A stretch of DNA of 20,947 nucleotides, taken from contig CAYVMN010000065.1 of the NCBI GenBank assembly GCA_964452575.1, forward strand, positions 1 to 20,947, given 5' to 3'. How positions within the stretch are numbered: position 1 is the first letter of the stretch; every line of letters begins with the position of its first letter. Shown here in pieces: positions 1 to 8,268 of this stretch. The notes beneath the pieces were generated by a model. The model saw only the letters and a list, made by a program, of their open reading frames with translations. It did no database searches and had not been told where the DNA came from. Position numbers and translations under genes: made by a program. This DNA is from CAYVMN01 sp964452575. GTDB lineage: Bacteria > Desulfobacterota > DSM-4660 > Desulfatiglandales > Desulfatiglandaceae.

Positions 1-50
1 GTAACGAGGTTTAAGACCTCACTGCCGTTCTATGAAATGATGCCGTCTTT

Positions 51-130
51 TACGTGCTTTGGAAAAAAGACCCTCACGGTCCTCCCTCCGGGCCACGGGT
101 GGCCTTTCTTTCAAAGCGCTAAAGTGTTAC
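51..130 (-). repeat. Half copy (copy A) of a dispersed palindromic repeat
   Basis: Read on the minus strand this begins GTAACACTTTAGCGCTTTGA and continues through a GC-rich arm to GACCGTGAGGGTC followed by six T, then CCAAAG-ACGTAA. The same order occurs in copies at 17154-17374 and 20798 onward. Only one arm is present; similarity stops just past the ACGTAA. Its GACC/GGTC hairpin plus T-run would terminate minus-strand transcription. It ends 12 bases from the 5' end of rnpB, so it occupies the space where the rnpB promoter is expected. Confidence 0.75.
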
Positions 131-141
131 GTTCGGGGTAT

Positions 142-540
142 GTTGGAGCAGGACAAATGACCGCTGCCTTGTCGTTTCGACAAGGGAGAGGAAAGTCCGG
201 GCTCCGCAGGACAAGGCGCTGGGTAACGCCCAGTCCCGGCGACGGGAAGGAAAGTGCCACAGAAAGGAGACCGCCCCCGCAGCAGGCTGAGCGCCTGCGG
301 CGGGAGTAAGGGTGAAAGGGTGAGGTAAGAGCTCACCAGCCCCGTTGGTGACAACGGGGGCTTGGTAAACCCCGCCTGGAGCAAGACCAAATAGGGGAAC
401 GCCGGAGGGTGGTCCGCCCGAGTTCCCGGGTAGGTCGCTTGATCCCGCTAGTAATAGCAGGACTAGATGAATGGTCATTGTCCCGAGAGCGGGTGACCGC
501 CTCGGGAGACAGAACCCGGCTTATGGCCTGCTCTGACATA
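142..540 (+). ncRNA. rnpB: RNase P RNA, bacterial type A
   Basis: This is the catalytic RNA of ribonuclease P, which removes 5' leaders from pre-tRNAs. The conserved 5' core GAGGAAAGTCCGGGCTCC lies at 188-205 and the matching 3' core ACAGAACCCGGCTTAT at 510-525. Other hallmarks are present: the AAGGGTGAAAGGGTG-GGTAAGAG block near 307-332, GGAGCAAGACCAAATAGGGG near 378-397, and CTAGATGAATGG near 463-474. The terminal P1 helix pairs 142-152 with 527-537 over 11 bp, which sets the ends to within a few bases. Long antisense and sense reading frames across this region are coincidental. No clear promoter is visible because a dispersed repeat sits immediately upstream. Confidence 0.97.
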
Positions 541-553
541 CCCAAATTGGCTC

Positions 554-589
554 AAGGCCAAGGGCGCGGGGCACACGGCGCCAGGCCTT
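554..589 (+). other. GC-rich hairpin after rnpB
   Basis: AAGGCC (554-559) pairs with GGCCTT (584-589), and inner GGCGC pairs with GCGCC. It lies 14 bases after the rnpB 3' end and could protect or help end the RNase P transcript. It has no following T-run, so it is not a standard intrinsic terminator. Confidence 0.4.
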
Positions 590-680
590 ATGCCCAACGT
601 CTTAAGCCTTTGCCTAATACATGGTCAGCAAGTGGTTGTGATCAACCCAGAGTGTTAAGTTCGAGATACAAGGAGAAGTC

Positions 681-983
681 ATGTTTCTCGCGGGTAATTT
701 CTTGGCTGCCATTGCCAAAGTGATCGATATTGCACTGACCCTTTACATGTGGATCATTATCGCCAGGGCGGTGATATCTTGGGTCAACCCGGATCCCTAT
801 AACCCCATCGTCCGGTTCCTGACCTCGGTTACTGAGCCTGTTCTTTTTCAGATCAGGCGCAGGCTCCCAATAAACTTCGGGGCATTCGACTTCACTCCCA
901 TTATCGTGATTCTGGCCATTATATTCCTCCAGTCCTTCCTGGTCAGGAGCCTGGCCGAATTGGCCATGCGTATGGGATCGTAG
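681..983 (+). CDS. YggT-family small integral membrane protein
   Basis: This 100-residue protein has two hydrophobic segments, at about residues 7-30 and 70-92. Between them is the family signature: ISWVNPDPYNPIVRF at about 32-46, then the LTSVTEPVL stretch. YggT proteins are widespread inner-membrane proteins, often encoded near division or cell-envelope genes and commonly beside a DUF167 (YggU) gene, as here. Their biochemical role is not settled. The start is ATG with AAGGAG eight bases upstream. The gene downstream begins 86 bases later on the same strand, so the two may be co-transcribed. Family assignment is firm from the motif and length; function is unknown. Confidence 0.93.
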   Translation: MFLAGNFLAAIAKVIDIALTLYMWIIIARAVISWVNPDPYNPIVRFLTSVTEPVLFQIRRRLPINFGAFDFTPIIVILAIIFLQSFLVRSLAELAMRMGS

Positions 984-1068
984 AAAGCGCTCAACCCTGC
1001 AACTGCTCACTGCCCGCTGCCTGCTGTCTTATGCCCAGGTAGTTACTCAGGTTCAAGGTTAGAAATTC

Positions 1069-1353
1069 ATGAAGATTGAATCCAGCCCTCAAACCGTCAT
1101 CAATGTGAAGGTCATTCCGAGGTCTTCCAGGGATCAGATCGTTTGTCTTGAGGAAGGAATGATCAAAGTAAAGCTGACCGCCCCTCCGGTTGAGGGGAGG
1201 GCCAACAAGGCCCTTAAGGAATTGCTTGCCAATAGGCTGGGTCTCCCAATCCGGGATATTGAGATCATATCAGGAGAGCGATCCAGACAGAAATCGCTCC
1301 TTATTCGCGGCCTCTCCCCTCAAGATGTCGAGGCCCTCCTAAAAGATGACTAA
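1069..1353 (+). CDS. DUF167 (YggU-family) protein
   Basis: This 94-residue protein carries the DUF167 pattern: INVKVIPRSSRDQIV near the N-terminus, the core VKLTAPPVEGRANKAL at about residues 34-49, and the later ISGERSRQKSLLIRGL block. The length is typical of the family. DUF167 proteins are small alpha/beta proteins without an assigned reaction. The usual partnership with a YggT gene is seen immediately upstream. The ribosome binding site is weak (AAGG about ten bases before the ATG), but no better in-frame start exists and the family alignment begins here. No catalytic residue can be named. Confidence 0.92.
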   Translation: MKIESSPQTVINVKVIPRSSRDQIVCLEEGMIKVKLTAPPVEGRANKALKELLANRLGLPIRDIEIISGERSRQKSLLIRGLSPQDVEALLKDD

Positions 1354-1401
1354 CCACTATCCACTACCCACCGCTTGCTGCCCTCTGCCTTCCGCCCCCT
1401 C

Positions 1402-2223
1402 TCATCCCCTAATGACCTTTATCATTTCTTCGTGAATCGACGGATTAGCAGCCACAATGCTTTTCTGATAAGGAGAATATGGCCTCCCCTCGAAGGTGCT
1501 GAGTCTTCCCCCTGCCTCTCTCACAATGATCGTTCCCGCCGCTGTATCCCATGGCTTCAGGCCCTCTTCCCAGAAGCCATCCAGTCTGCCTGCTGCCACA
1601 TAAGCCAGGTCCAGGGTGGCGGCCCCCGGCCTCCTCACACCCTGGGTCCTGATCACCATCTTCTGAAATAGCTCCATAACCTCTTGTGGTCTTTCGTGGA
1701 TATCATAGGCAAAGCCTGTAGCCAGGAGGGATTCCCCCAGCTCCTGGGTCCTGGAGACCTGAATTGGCGTATTGTTCAGATAGGCCCCACTCCCAGTGGA
1801 AGCTTCGAAAAACTCACCCATACAAGGGTTGTAGATCACCCCGAGCACTATCTCACCTTCAATTTCCAGGGCTATTGAGATGGCATAAAAGGGAAAGCAA
1901 TGGGCAAAGTTGGTTGTACCGTCCAGGGGATCAACAAGCCAGATACGATCTGATGACTTCTGATAATCTCCGGCCTCCTCAGAGAGGATGCTATCCTGCG
2001 GGAAGTTAGAACGTATGATATCAAGAATCGCCCTTTCTGCCTCAAGATCTGCCTCGGTGACGAGATCGATCTCGCCCTTCTTCGTGATGTGATTCACCTG
2101 CCCGAACAGGCCGTTCAGGATCTCTCCGGCAGCCCTTGCAGCCCTGCCGGCAATGGCCAGTTCCTTTCCCCGGATGCCTGCCTCTCGTCTCTTACCCGAC
2201 TTCATCGACCCAATGGATTTCAT
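1402..2223 (-). CDS. Inositol-1-monophosphatase family (SuhB-like) phosphatase
   Basis: This 273-residue protein belongs to the Mg2+- and Li+-sensitive phosphatase superfamily, which hydrolyses inositol phosphates or related sugar phosphates in the cytosol. Metal-binding motifs are all visible: DLVTEAD (about 53-59), SEEAG (81-85), DPLDGTTNF (98-106, carrying the metal Asp residues and the catalytic Thr), and the C-terminal KPWDTAAG (about 223-230, metal Asp 226). The fold is complete and no key residue is missing. It stands alone on the minus strand, convergent with the DUF167 gene and divergent from the Wzz-like gene. The start is uncertain; a second Met at residue 7 is equally possible because both ribosome binding sites are poor. 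SuhB, fructose-bisphosphatase-like or histidinol-phosphatase activity cannot be separated from sequence alone. Confidence 0.92.
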   Translation of the reverse strand: MKSIGSMKSGKRREAGIRGKELAIAGRAARAAGEILNGLFGQVNHITKKGEIDLVTEADLEAERAILDIIRSNFPQDSILSEEAGDYQKSSDRIWLVDPLDGTTNFAHCFPFYAISIALEIEGEIVLGVIYNPCMGEFFEASTGSGAYLNNTPIQVSRTQELGESLLATGFAYDIHERPQEVMELFQKMVIRTQGVRRPGAATLDLAYVAAGRLDGFWEEGLKPWDTAAGTIIVREAGGRLSTFEGRPYSPYQKSIVAANPSIHEEMIKVIRG

Positions 2224-2524
2224 TCATGATTCCCCGCTCTTCATTTTTCATAACTATCACAAATCCTGGCCTCTCTAACCTTGAGCTGTGAACTTTAGAA
2301 CTCTGAACCTGAGTAGTTACCATCTTTTAGTCTCACAGGCTATACTATGAAATTGCACTATGTCAATCCGTCCTCCGGTCCTCTGTCCAGTGGCTTGTGG
2401 CAATTGGGGTTCAAGTTGATTGACATACGGCTTTCATTTTACTAAGCTCCTGCCTAAAAAGAGTGGGCTTCCCGATAAACAGCCTCCCCAGGAAGATTTG
2501 CAGAGGGGGAAAGGAGTAATAGAA
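2224..2524. other. Intergenic region between divergent genes
   Basis: No gene is visible here. It holds a short motif at 2305-2320 (GAACCTGAGTAGTTAC) whose inverted relative, 14 of 16 matching, lies at 1039-1054 before the DUF167 gene. A weak plus-strand promoter candidate has TTGACA at 2420-2425, then 17 bases, then TAAGCT at 2443-2448. It could serve the Wzz-like gene. Confidence 0.4.
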
Positions 2525-4159
2525 ATGGCCGCCAAAGAGCAGATACAGATCCAGCCACCTTCGGGTGAACAATCAGTGTATCAAAGTGACGAATATGACG
2601 AAATATCTTTGAAAGACCTCATTTTGACCCTGTGGGGTTATAGGAGGACAATTGTTCTCCTTTCATTGGCAGCAGCGATTCTTATAGTCGCCATAGCCGG
2701 TTTTGCTTTCCTTCATCAGGCAAAAGAGAATGTGGCAAAGCTGCAATTCAAGCTCGACTTTCAAGGTGTTGAAAAGAATGAATACCCCAATGGCATGAAA
2801 TTCAGCACCTCTGATATCCTCTCTATGCCTGTGCTGAATACGGTTTATAAGGAAGACAGACTCGACCAATACGTGAAATTCCCTGTCTTCAAGGCATCCT
2901 TGGCCGTTATCCAGACAAACGATCAGCTGAGATTTCTTGAATATGAGTATGCATCAAAGCTGGATGATAAGAAATTGAATGTAGACCAGCGGGCCAAGCT
3001 TGAAGCAGAATTCTTAGAAAAAAAGAAGAGCGCCCTTGTCCCTATTTATGCCCTTATGTGGGACCTGGGGGCAGCCGAGAACGTGGCATCTCCCCCGGCT
3101 GATCAGGTGAAGAAGGTACTAAATGATATTCTCCGGGCCTGGGCCGAATACGCAGATCGGGTAAAGGGTGCCAACCAGTATCAGATATCCCTTGCCTCCC
3201 GCAACATCCTGTCAAAGGAGGATCTTGAAAGTCAAGATTACTACATTGCAATGGACATGCTGAGGAAGACCATCAAGAGAATTACAGACAATATTAAAGA
3301 GTTGGAAAAGATACCGGGTGCCAAGACCCTGAAGATTGGGAAAAAAGGGATTTCCCTCAGTGATCTCGCGTTCAGGATGGCCGATGTCGAGAATTTCAAA
3401 CTCAGCCCTTTGGGTGGTCTGATCCGGCAGACTGGCGTCACAAGAGACGAGAAACTCGCGATCGGGTACCTACAAAACAGGCTTTTTGAATTGGGCCTAA
3501 GAAGTGACGAGGCCACTGCCAATATAAAGGTGTACGATGATTCCCTGGATAGGTATTTACAAAAGCCAGTGAGTGTTATGGCAAGACGTGATCTAGAGAC
3601 ACCCCTCACACCGCCAGCACAGCCCAGGGCAGAAGGCAGCGTTCCTGCCATGATCCCCCAATTTGGCTCGTCATTTCTTACTAGCCTCATTGAGATGGCT
3701 CAAGAGCACTCGGATGCCCAATTCCGACAGGATATCAGCAATAAAATGATTGATGAAGGATTGAGAAAGGCGAATATCGACGGAGAACTGAAGTATTATG
3801 AAAAACTATACAAACTGATTCGCGACCCAGGTAGTCAAGACACATCAAAGGCCTTTGTTGATGCTGCAAGGCATCGAATCAATAGTACTATGGAGGCGGT
3901 ATTTACCATATTGATGCAGACGATTGATGAGGTAAACGACATGTACCTCGAACTGAGCAGGGTGAACCTGAATCCTGATAGCCTGCTTTATAATGTCCCA
4001 GAGCCTGTGATGACATCTGTAGAGAGATCGCTAAGGCCCAAGAAACTCCTCATGTATGTTGTTCTGTCATGGATCCTCGTGGAAGGGATGATCATCTTCG
4101 GGGTATTGATCGCAAATGCCTTTGCGAGACCCCGCCAAGTAAGCAGAAAAGCAATTTGA
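2525..4159 (+). CDS. Wzz-like polysaccharide chain-length determinant family protein
   Basis: This 544-residue protein has the topology of the Wzz/PCP family. A short polar N-terminus ends in EISLKDLILTLWGYRRT (about 26-42), then a transmembrane helix at about 42-63. A long, mostly charged and probably periplasmic segment of about 440 residues follows, with helical Lys/Glu/Leu-rich stretches, and a second transmembrane helix at about 508-530. Wzz proteins set the modal length of O-antigen, capsule or exopolysaccharide chains in the inner membrane. The start is the ATG preceded by AAAGGAG eight bases upstream; the frame stays open for 35 more upstream codons without a comparable site. No glycosyltransferase, flippase or kinase gene lies in the window, so it is an orphan here. 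It is longer than enteric Wzz (about 330 residues). No BY-kinase domain is present. Confidence 0.8.
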   Translation: MAAKEQIQIQPPSGEQSVYQSDEYDEISLKDLILTLWGYRRTIVLLSLAAAILIVAIAGFAFLHQAKENVAKLQFKLDFQGVEKNEYPNGMKFSTSDILSMPVLNTVYKEDRLDQYVKFPVFKASLAVIQTNDQLRFLEYEYASKLDDKKLNVDQRAKLEAEFLEKKKSALVPIYALMWDLGAAENVASPPADQVKKVLNDILRAWAEYADRVKGANQYQISLASRNILSKEDLESQDYYIAMDMLRKTIKRITDNIKELEKIPGAKTLKIGKKGISLSDLAFRMADVENFKLSPLGGLIRQTGVTRDEKLAIGYLQNRLFELGLRSDEATANIKVYDDSLDRYLQKPVSVMARRDLETPLTPPAQPRAEGSVPAMIPQFGSSFLTSLIEMAQEHSDAQFRQDISNKMIDEGLRKANIDGELKYYEKLYKLIRDPGSQDTSKAFVDAARHRINSTMEAVFTILMQTIDEVNDMYLELSRVNLNPDSLLYNVPEPVMTSVERSLRPKKLLMYVVLSWILVEGMIIFGVLIANAFARPRQVSRKAI

Positions 4160-4311
4160 TGGCCCTTATCCAACTTCCCACAATCTGCTATCAAGAAGCG
4201 GGGTAGCGGCCACGCTTCGATATTCTAATTTTCATCTGGTGAAAAAGAAGCCGTTGTTGGTTGGCCTCTTTTAGGGGACTTCCGACTATAAGCAAGCAGG
4301 CTGCCCCCACT

Positions 4312-5103
4312 CTAAAGCACGGTCAGGTCTTCGTCTCTTAGATCTGAGACAAACATGTGTCCCGGTGAATGCGTGATCACGAGCGGAAGTGCCGCAGAAG
4401 TGACCGCAAGCATGGAGGTCACGCCGCAGGCCCAGAACACGGGTATTTCATCCGGTCTGATGCTTACCGGATCCCCAAAGTCTGGCCTTCCAATATCTCT
4501 TATGCCGATTGACTCCGGTGAACCCATATGAACTGGGGCGCCATGGGTCATATGAAAACGTGTGGTGATCTGAACGGCGCGTACGGCCTCCCTGGGCGTC
4601 ATGGGCCGCATGCTCACCACAAGGGGCGAGGAAAACGGACCGGCAGACCGGCATTTACGGTCGGTGATGTACATGGAGACATTCTTATTTTCTTCAATGT
4701 TTCGAACCGGCAGATTGTTGGCCATCATGGCGTTTTCAAAAGAAAAACTGCATCCCAAAAGAAAGCTGACCATGTCCTTACTAAAGAGATCGGAGACATC
4801 CTCGGTTTCATAATCCAGCTTTCCGTATCTGAATATTCTGTAACGTGGAAGATCCCTCCTCAGGTCAGCGCCCGATGCAATGGCAGGCTCTGTCTGACCG
4901 GGTTCCAGGACATCCAAGATCGGGCAGGGTTTGGGGTTTCGCACGCAAAATAACAAGAAATCAAAGGCCTTCTCAGCTGGCAACATGACGAGATTGGCCT
5001 GAATAAAGCCGGGGGCGGCGCCTGAAGTGGGCGAGGTCCATTTTCCAGACCTGATCAACCCTCGTAATTGGGCAGGAGAAAGATCTTTGTCTGTATTCAA
5101 CAT
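4312..5103 (-). CDS. DUF1445 / YcsI-family putative hydro-lyase (D-glutamate cyclase-like)
   Basis: This protein of about 263 residues shows the family's signatures. The N-terminal part has RGLIRSGKWTSPTSGAAPGF followed by the QANLVMLP stretch. The middle has FLLGCSFSFENAM, and the end has IPVFWACGVTSM and ITHSPGHMFVSD. The family (PF07286) includes bacterial YcsI, and a homologous domain of the mammalian mitochondrial D-glutamate cyclase has been characterised. Many bacterial members are simply called putative hydro-lyases, so substrate is unknown. It lies 82 bases downstream of the molybdenum hydroxylase fragments on the same strand and could be co-transcribed with them. The start is uncertain: the ATG at 5103 has GGGAGG only three bases away, and a TTG one codon later has better spacing. 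Confidence 0.88.
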   Translation of the reverse strand: MLNTDKDLSPAQLRGLIRSGKWTSPTSGAAPGFIQANLVMLPAEKAFDFLLFCVRNPKPCPILDVLEPGQTEPAIASGADLRRDLPRYRIFRYGKLDYETEDVSDLFSKDMVSFLLGCSFSFENAMMANNLPVRNIEENKNVSMYITDRKCRSAGPFSSPLVVSMRPMTPREAVRAVQITTRFHMTHGAPVHMGSPESIGIRDIGRPDFGDPVSIRPDEIPVFWACGVTSMLAVTSAALPLVITHSPGHMFVSDLRDEDLTVL

Positions 5104-5185
5104 CAACCTCCCAAGTCATATTCCTGTTGTCTTGCACGTATTGAACTCAATTTCCTTGAGTCATGGCGCCATTTCCGCAGAATAA

Positions 5186-6256
5186 TCAGTCTTTCGCTTC
5201 TTCCTCTTTTTTCTTTTTTAGGGCCTTGTACACCTTTTCGGCTGTGACAGGCAAGGAGGTTATATCCACTCCCACTGCGTCATAGATGGCGTTGATCAAT
5301 GCTGCTGCTGTTGGACATGCAGGAGGTTCCCCAGTACCCTTGGCCCCGAATGGCCCGGAGGGCTCCGGCTCTTCAACAATAATCGGGGTAATGGGGGGTG
5401 CGTCTTCGGCCGTTGGGACCAGATAATCCCCAAGACCGGTGGTCAGGAGACCGCCGTTATCGTCAAGGACAATCTCTTCCATCATGCCATATCCCAATCC
5501 CATGACTACACCACCTTGGATCTGCCCTTCGATGTTCATGGGGTTGACGGCCCTTCCGACATCGTGGGCAGCCGCCACGTTTATTATTTCGAACTGACCT
5601 GTTTCGGTGTCCACCTCCACTTCCACCATCTGAGTGGCATATGAATATGCCCCATAAGGAATTCCTGCACCGGTTTCCGGGTCTAGTAGCTCGGCCGTGG
5701 GGGGATTAAACATCCCGCTTCCGGTTGTCAGAACACCCATCGCACGAAGCCTCTGACAGACATCCCGAACCGTCAGGTGCCTCTCGGGACTTCCTTTGAC
5801 AAAGACGCGGTCGTTTCGGATGATCAGGTCGTCGATGTTGGCCTCCATTTCCGCAGCCGCCTCTTCGAGGAGCATCTTTCTGACCTTTTCGGAGGCCAGC
5901 CTTACTGCATTTCCCGACACATAGGTCTGTCGGCTGGCCGAGCTCACCCCCGCTTCAGGGGTAACCTGAGTGTCGGCAGATTTGATGCTCACTTGTTCCG
6001 GGGAAAGACCAAGGCTCTCGGCAGCAATCTGGATGAGGGCCGTGTCAGAGCCCTGCCCAAGGTCAGCCGCTCCGCAACGCACAACACAGGAACCGTCCTC
6101 CAAGAGCTCCACATATGCACTAGAGGGGTTTGGCCTGGCGGTATTCCCGATCCCAAAACAGATGCAAGCGATACCTCGCCCCCTTTTTTTCACAGTGTAC
6201 CTATCTCGTTTAAGTCCATGTCTCAGCCACCCGTTCCAGTGTCTCCAGGGCGCCAA
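5186..6256 (-). CDS. C-terminal part of a MOP-type molybdenum hydroxylase (out of frame with its N-terminal part)
   Basis: This is the C-terminal half of the molybdopterin-binding region of a xanthine dehydrogenase/aldehyde oxidoreductase-type enzyme. It continues the protein encoded at 6210-7949. Family homology starts near residue 15 (KRDRYTVKKRGRGIACI) and includes the GAADLGQGSDT block, AAHDVGRAVNP, QGGVVMGLGYGMMEE and GPFGAKGTGEPP, whose Glu (residue 310 as numbered from 6256) matches the catalytic Glu of the family. The first 15 or so residues of this frame are an overlap artefact. If translated alone, GTG at 6193 with a weak AGG upstream is the likeliest start. All essential C-terminal motifs are intact. 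So the break is either a recent frameshift, a sequencing or assembly error, ribosomal frameshifting, or a true split subunit. Confidence 0.85.
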   Translation of the reverse strand: MAPWRHWNGWLRHGLKRDRYTVKKRGRGIACICFGIGNTARPNPSSAYVELLEDGSCVVRCGAADLGQGSDTALIQIAAESLGLSPEQVSIKSADTQVTPEAGVSSASRQTYVSGNAVRLASEKVRKMLLEEAAAEMEANIDDLIIRNDRVFVKGSPERHLTVRDVCQRLRAMGVLTTGSGMFNPPTAELLDPETGAGIPYGAYSYATQMVEVEVDTETGQFEIINVAAAHDVGRAVNPMNIEGQIQGGVVMGLGYGMMEEIVLDDNGGLLTTGLGDYLVPTAEDAPPITPIIVEEPEPSGPFGAKGTGEPPACPTAAALINAIYDAVGVDITSLPVTAEKVYKALKKKKEEEAKD

Positions 6257-7949
6257 CGCCGTGCTCCAAGACCTGTTGAGTTACGGTGGACGAGCCTTGC
6301 CGGAGCATGTTTAGACGGCGGACCTCAATAGGAGTCAGACCACATCGCCTGGCGATCTCATCCATAAGGGGCTCATGGCAAGGTGACATCTGAGGACCGC
6401 CGAAGCCACGCATGGCGCCTGAGATCTGGGTGTTTGTGTAAACCCCATACGCATCTACATGTACATTTGGACAGTCATATGGGCCTAGGGCCATGGTTGC
6501 CGAGCGAGTGATCACAGCCGGTCCGAAAGAGGCGTATGCGCCGGTGTTGCCGATGACTTCGGCATGGGCAGCGGTAAGCCTCCCTTCCCTTGTAGCTCCC
6601 AAACGATACCTCATGCGAAAGGCATGCCTTTTGGTGCTAGTTCGGAGTGATTCTTCCCGGTTCCATACCATCTTTACCGGCCTCCCCGTAACGTAGGTCC
6701 CGAGGGCTACAAAATGCTGAAGCGATAGGTCGATCTTGCCGCCAAACCCACCGCCTGTTGTGGCCTGGATTACGCGCACCCGACTGATCGGCATATTCAG
6801 CATTCGAGCCACCTCTTGTCGATGGTAGTGCGGTCCCTGGCAGCAACAATGGACAACGAGAATCTCCCCTTCCCAGTAAGCCAGCGCTGCCTCGGGTTCA
6901 ATATAGGCATGGTCAACGGTCTGCGTTACAAATTCTCGCCGAACGACCACATCGGCCTGCTTAAACCCGGCCTTGATATTGCCTTTGCGCATCTTCCTGT
7001 GGATAAGAATGTTGCCATTTTCGTGGATCTGAACAGCCTCCGGCTTCATTGCCTCACAGGGGTCGAACACGGCAGGGAGCACATCATAATGGGTGGCTAT
7101 CTGTTGGGTGGCCAGCCTGGCAAGTTCTCTCTCTCGAGCAATCACCACCGCGACCGGTTCCCCGGCGTAACGTACCTTAGTCTCTGGCAGGAAAGGTTGA
7201 TCTTTGCAAATTACACCATAGTACTTTGCACCCGGTATGTCCTTTGAGGTCAAGACCGAAATCACACCGTCAAGGGATAAGGCCGGTCCTGGATCGATGT
7301 CACGTATCCTCGCATGGGGGTGTGGGCTGACCAACATGGAGGCATGAAGCATTCCAGGCCTTCTGAGGTCATCGGCGAACTGTGCGGTACCTGTGACCTT
7401 GGGAACAGCGTCAACCTTCACTAGCGACCGGCCGAGGGCCCCCTCGCCCTCCCAATCATCACGACCGGCCGGTTCTTTACCCCTCAGTTCCGCCGAGGCG
7501 GCCAGGATTGCCTCGACCACCTTCTGGTAACCGCCACATCGGCAGATGTTTCCCGCTACAGCACGTTTGATCTCGTCATATGTGGGATCGGGATTTCGCT
7601 CCAGGAGGGCCTTGGCCGACATGAGAACCCCTGGAGTGCAAAAACCGCATTGAACAGCACCCAACTTGATAAACCACCTTTGAAGGGGATTGAGGTTTTT
7701 AGGGTCGCCCAGTCCCTCAACGGTCTCGACACTTCTCCCTCCAATCCTGATTGCCGGATAAATGCATGAGGCAACGGGCTGGCCGTCCACAAGGACCGTG
7801 CAGGCACCGCATTCCCCTTTGCCGCAACCCCGTTTGGCGCCGGTCAATTCGAGTTCGTCCCTGAGTAGGTCCAGCAACAATGTACCTTCTCTCACAAGAA
7901 TAGATCGATCCACGCCGTTGAGAAGGAAATTGATGATTCGTTCAGCCAT
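6210..7949 (-). CDS. N-terminal part of a MOP-type [2Fe-2S] molybdenum hydroxylase (aldehyde oxidoreductase/xanthine dehydrogenase family)
   Basis: These 579 residues fuse the iron-sulfur and molybdenum domains in one chain, as in Desulfovibrio gigas aldehyde oxidoreductase (MOP, about 907 residues). The plant-type [2Fe-2S] cluster uses Cys 42, 47, 50 and 62. The second, helical [2Fe-2S] domain uses Cys 101, 104, 136 and 138 (CGFC and CRC motifs). The molybdenum part begins near residue 172 with the KVDAVPKVTGTAQFADD block and has QATTGGGFGGK for cofactor binding and the GAMRGFGGPQ motif. The frame stops after VAETWT. Homology resumes at once in the +1 frame at 5186-6256, and together they give about 920 residues, a full-length enzyme. 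No separate FAD subunit is encoded nearby, which fits the MOP type. The start ATG follows AAAAGGGG. Substrate, an aldehyde or heterocycle, is unknown. Confidence 0.88.
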   Translation of the reverse strand: MAERIINFLLNGVDRSILVREGTLLLDLLRDELELTGAKRGCGKGECGACTVLVDGQPVASCIYPAIRIGGRSVETVEGLGDPKNLNPLQRWFIKLGAVQCGFCTPGVLMSAKALLERNPDPTYDEIKRAVAGNICRCGGYQKVVEAILAASAELRGKEPAGRDDWEGEGALGRSLVKVDAVPKVTGTAQFADDLRRPGMLHASMLVSPHPHARIRDIDPGPALSLDGVISVLTSKDIPGAKYYGVICKDQPFLPETKVRYAGEPVAVVIARERELARLATQQIATHYDVLPAVFDPCEAMKPEAVQIHENGNILIHRKMRKGNIKAGFKQADVVVRREFVTQTVDHAYIEPEAALAYWEGEILVVHCCCQGPHYHRQEVARMLNMPISRVRVIQATTGGGFGGKIDLSLQHFVALGTYVTGRPVKMVWNREESLRTSTKRHAFRMRYRLGATREGRLTAAHAEVIGNTGAYASFGPAVITRSATMALGPYDCPNVHVDAYGVYTNTQISGAMRGFGGPQMSPCHEPLMDEIARRCGLTPIEVRRLNMLRQGSSTVTQQVLEHGVGALETLERVAETWT

Positions 7950-8062
7950 TCAGGCCCCTTTTCCCCGCTATCTTGCATGGTCCCGTAGAAAGAGTCTTTC
8001 AGGCAACGTTTGTAGGCATTTAACGAAAACAGGGCCTTTAACCTTACCAAAAAGTTATCTGT

Positions 8063-8107
8063 TGTGAAAAGAAAAAGCCGTCTGAGGACCTGTCACCTCC
8101 CCAAACG
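8063..8107 (-). terminator. Intrinsic terminator of tRNA-Glu
   Basis: On the minus strand GCCGTTTGGGG pairs with CCTCAGACGGC (two G-U pairs), followed by TTTTTCTTTT. It lies 55 bases after the tRNA 3' end. Confidence 0.85.
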
Positions 8108-8161
8108 GCGATTGGACATCTAAGGGTAGCAATCTAACGCCCTTAACCTATAGAATAAGTC

Positions 8162-8237
8162 TGGTAGTCCCAACGGGAATCGAACCCGTGTCTCCGGCGT
8201 GAGAGGCCGGTATCCTAGACCGCTAGACGATGGGACC
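8162..8237 (-). tRNA. tRNA-Glu (anticodon CTC)
   Basis: This 76-base gene includes an encoded 3' CCA. The acceptor arm begins GGTCCCA and ends TGGGACT-A-CCA (first pair G-U). The anticodon stem CCGGC/GCCGG encloses CTCTCAC, giving anticodon CTC. The T-loop is TTCGATT in ACGGG/CCCGT. The D-arm GTCTAGCGGTCTAGGAT resembles bacterial tRNA-Glu. CTC reads the codon GAG. It is a single-gene unit with its own promoter and terminator. Confidence 0.97.
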
Positions 8238-8268
8238 TTAGGGGAGCCTCGTTTGTATCTTGTTTACC

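Noticed and set aside
119..545. Several long open frames on both strands over rnpB
   Set aside because: They lie inside the structured RNase P RNA; its conserved cores and P1 pairing explain the sequence.
4225..4275. Possible terminator after the Wzz-like gene (GAAGCC...GGCCTC then TTTT)
   Set aside because: The stem is only about five or six pairs with a mismatch and a large loop; too weak to call.
4528..4953. A 141-codon plus-strand open frame opposite the DUF1445 gene
   Set aside because: The minus-strand frame has clear family motifs across the whole interval; the plus-strand product has none.
8079..8107. The hairpin after tRNA-Glu as another leader attenuator
   Set aside because: It directly follows the tRNA, no leader frame precedes it, and nothing it could control lies downstream within 100 bases; a tRNA terminator explains it.
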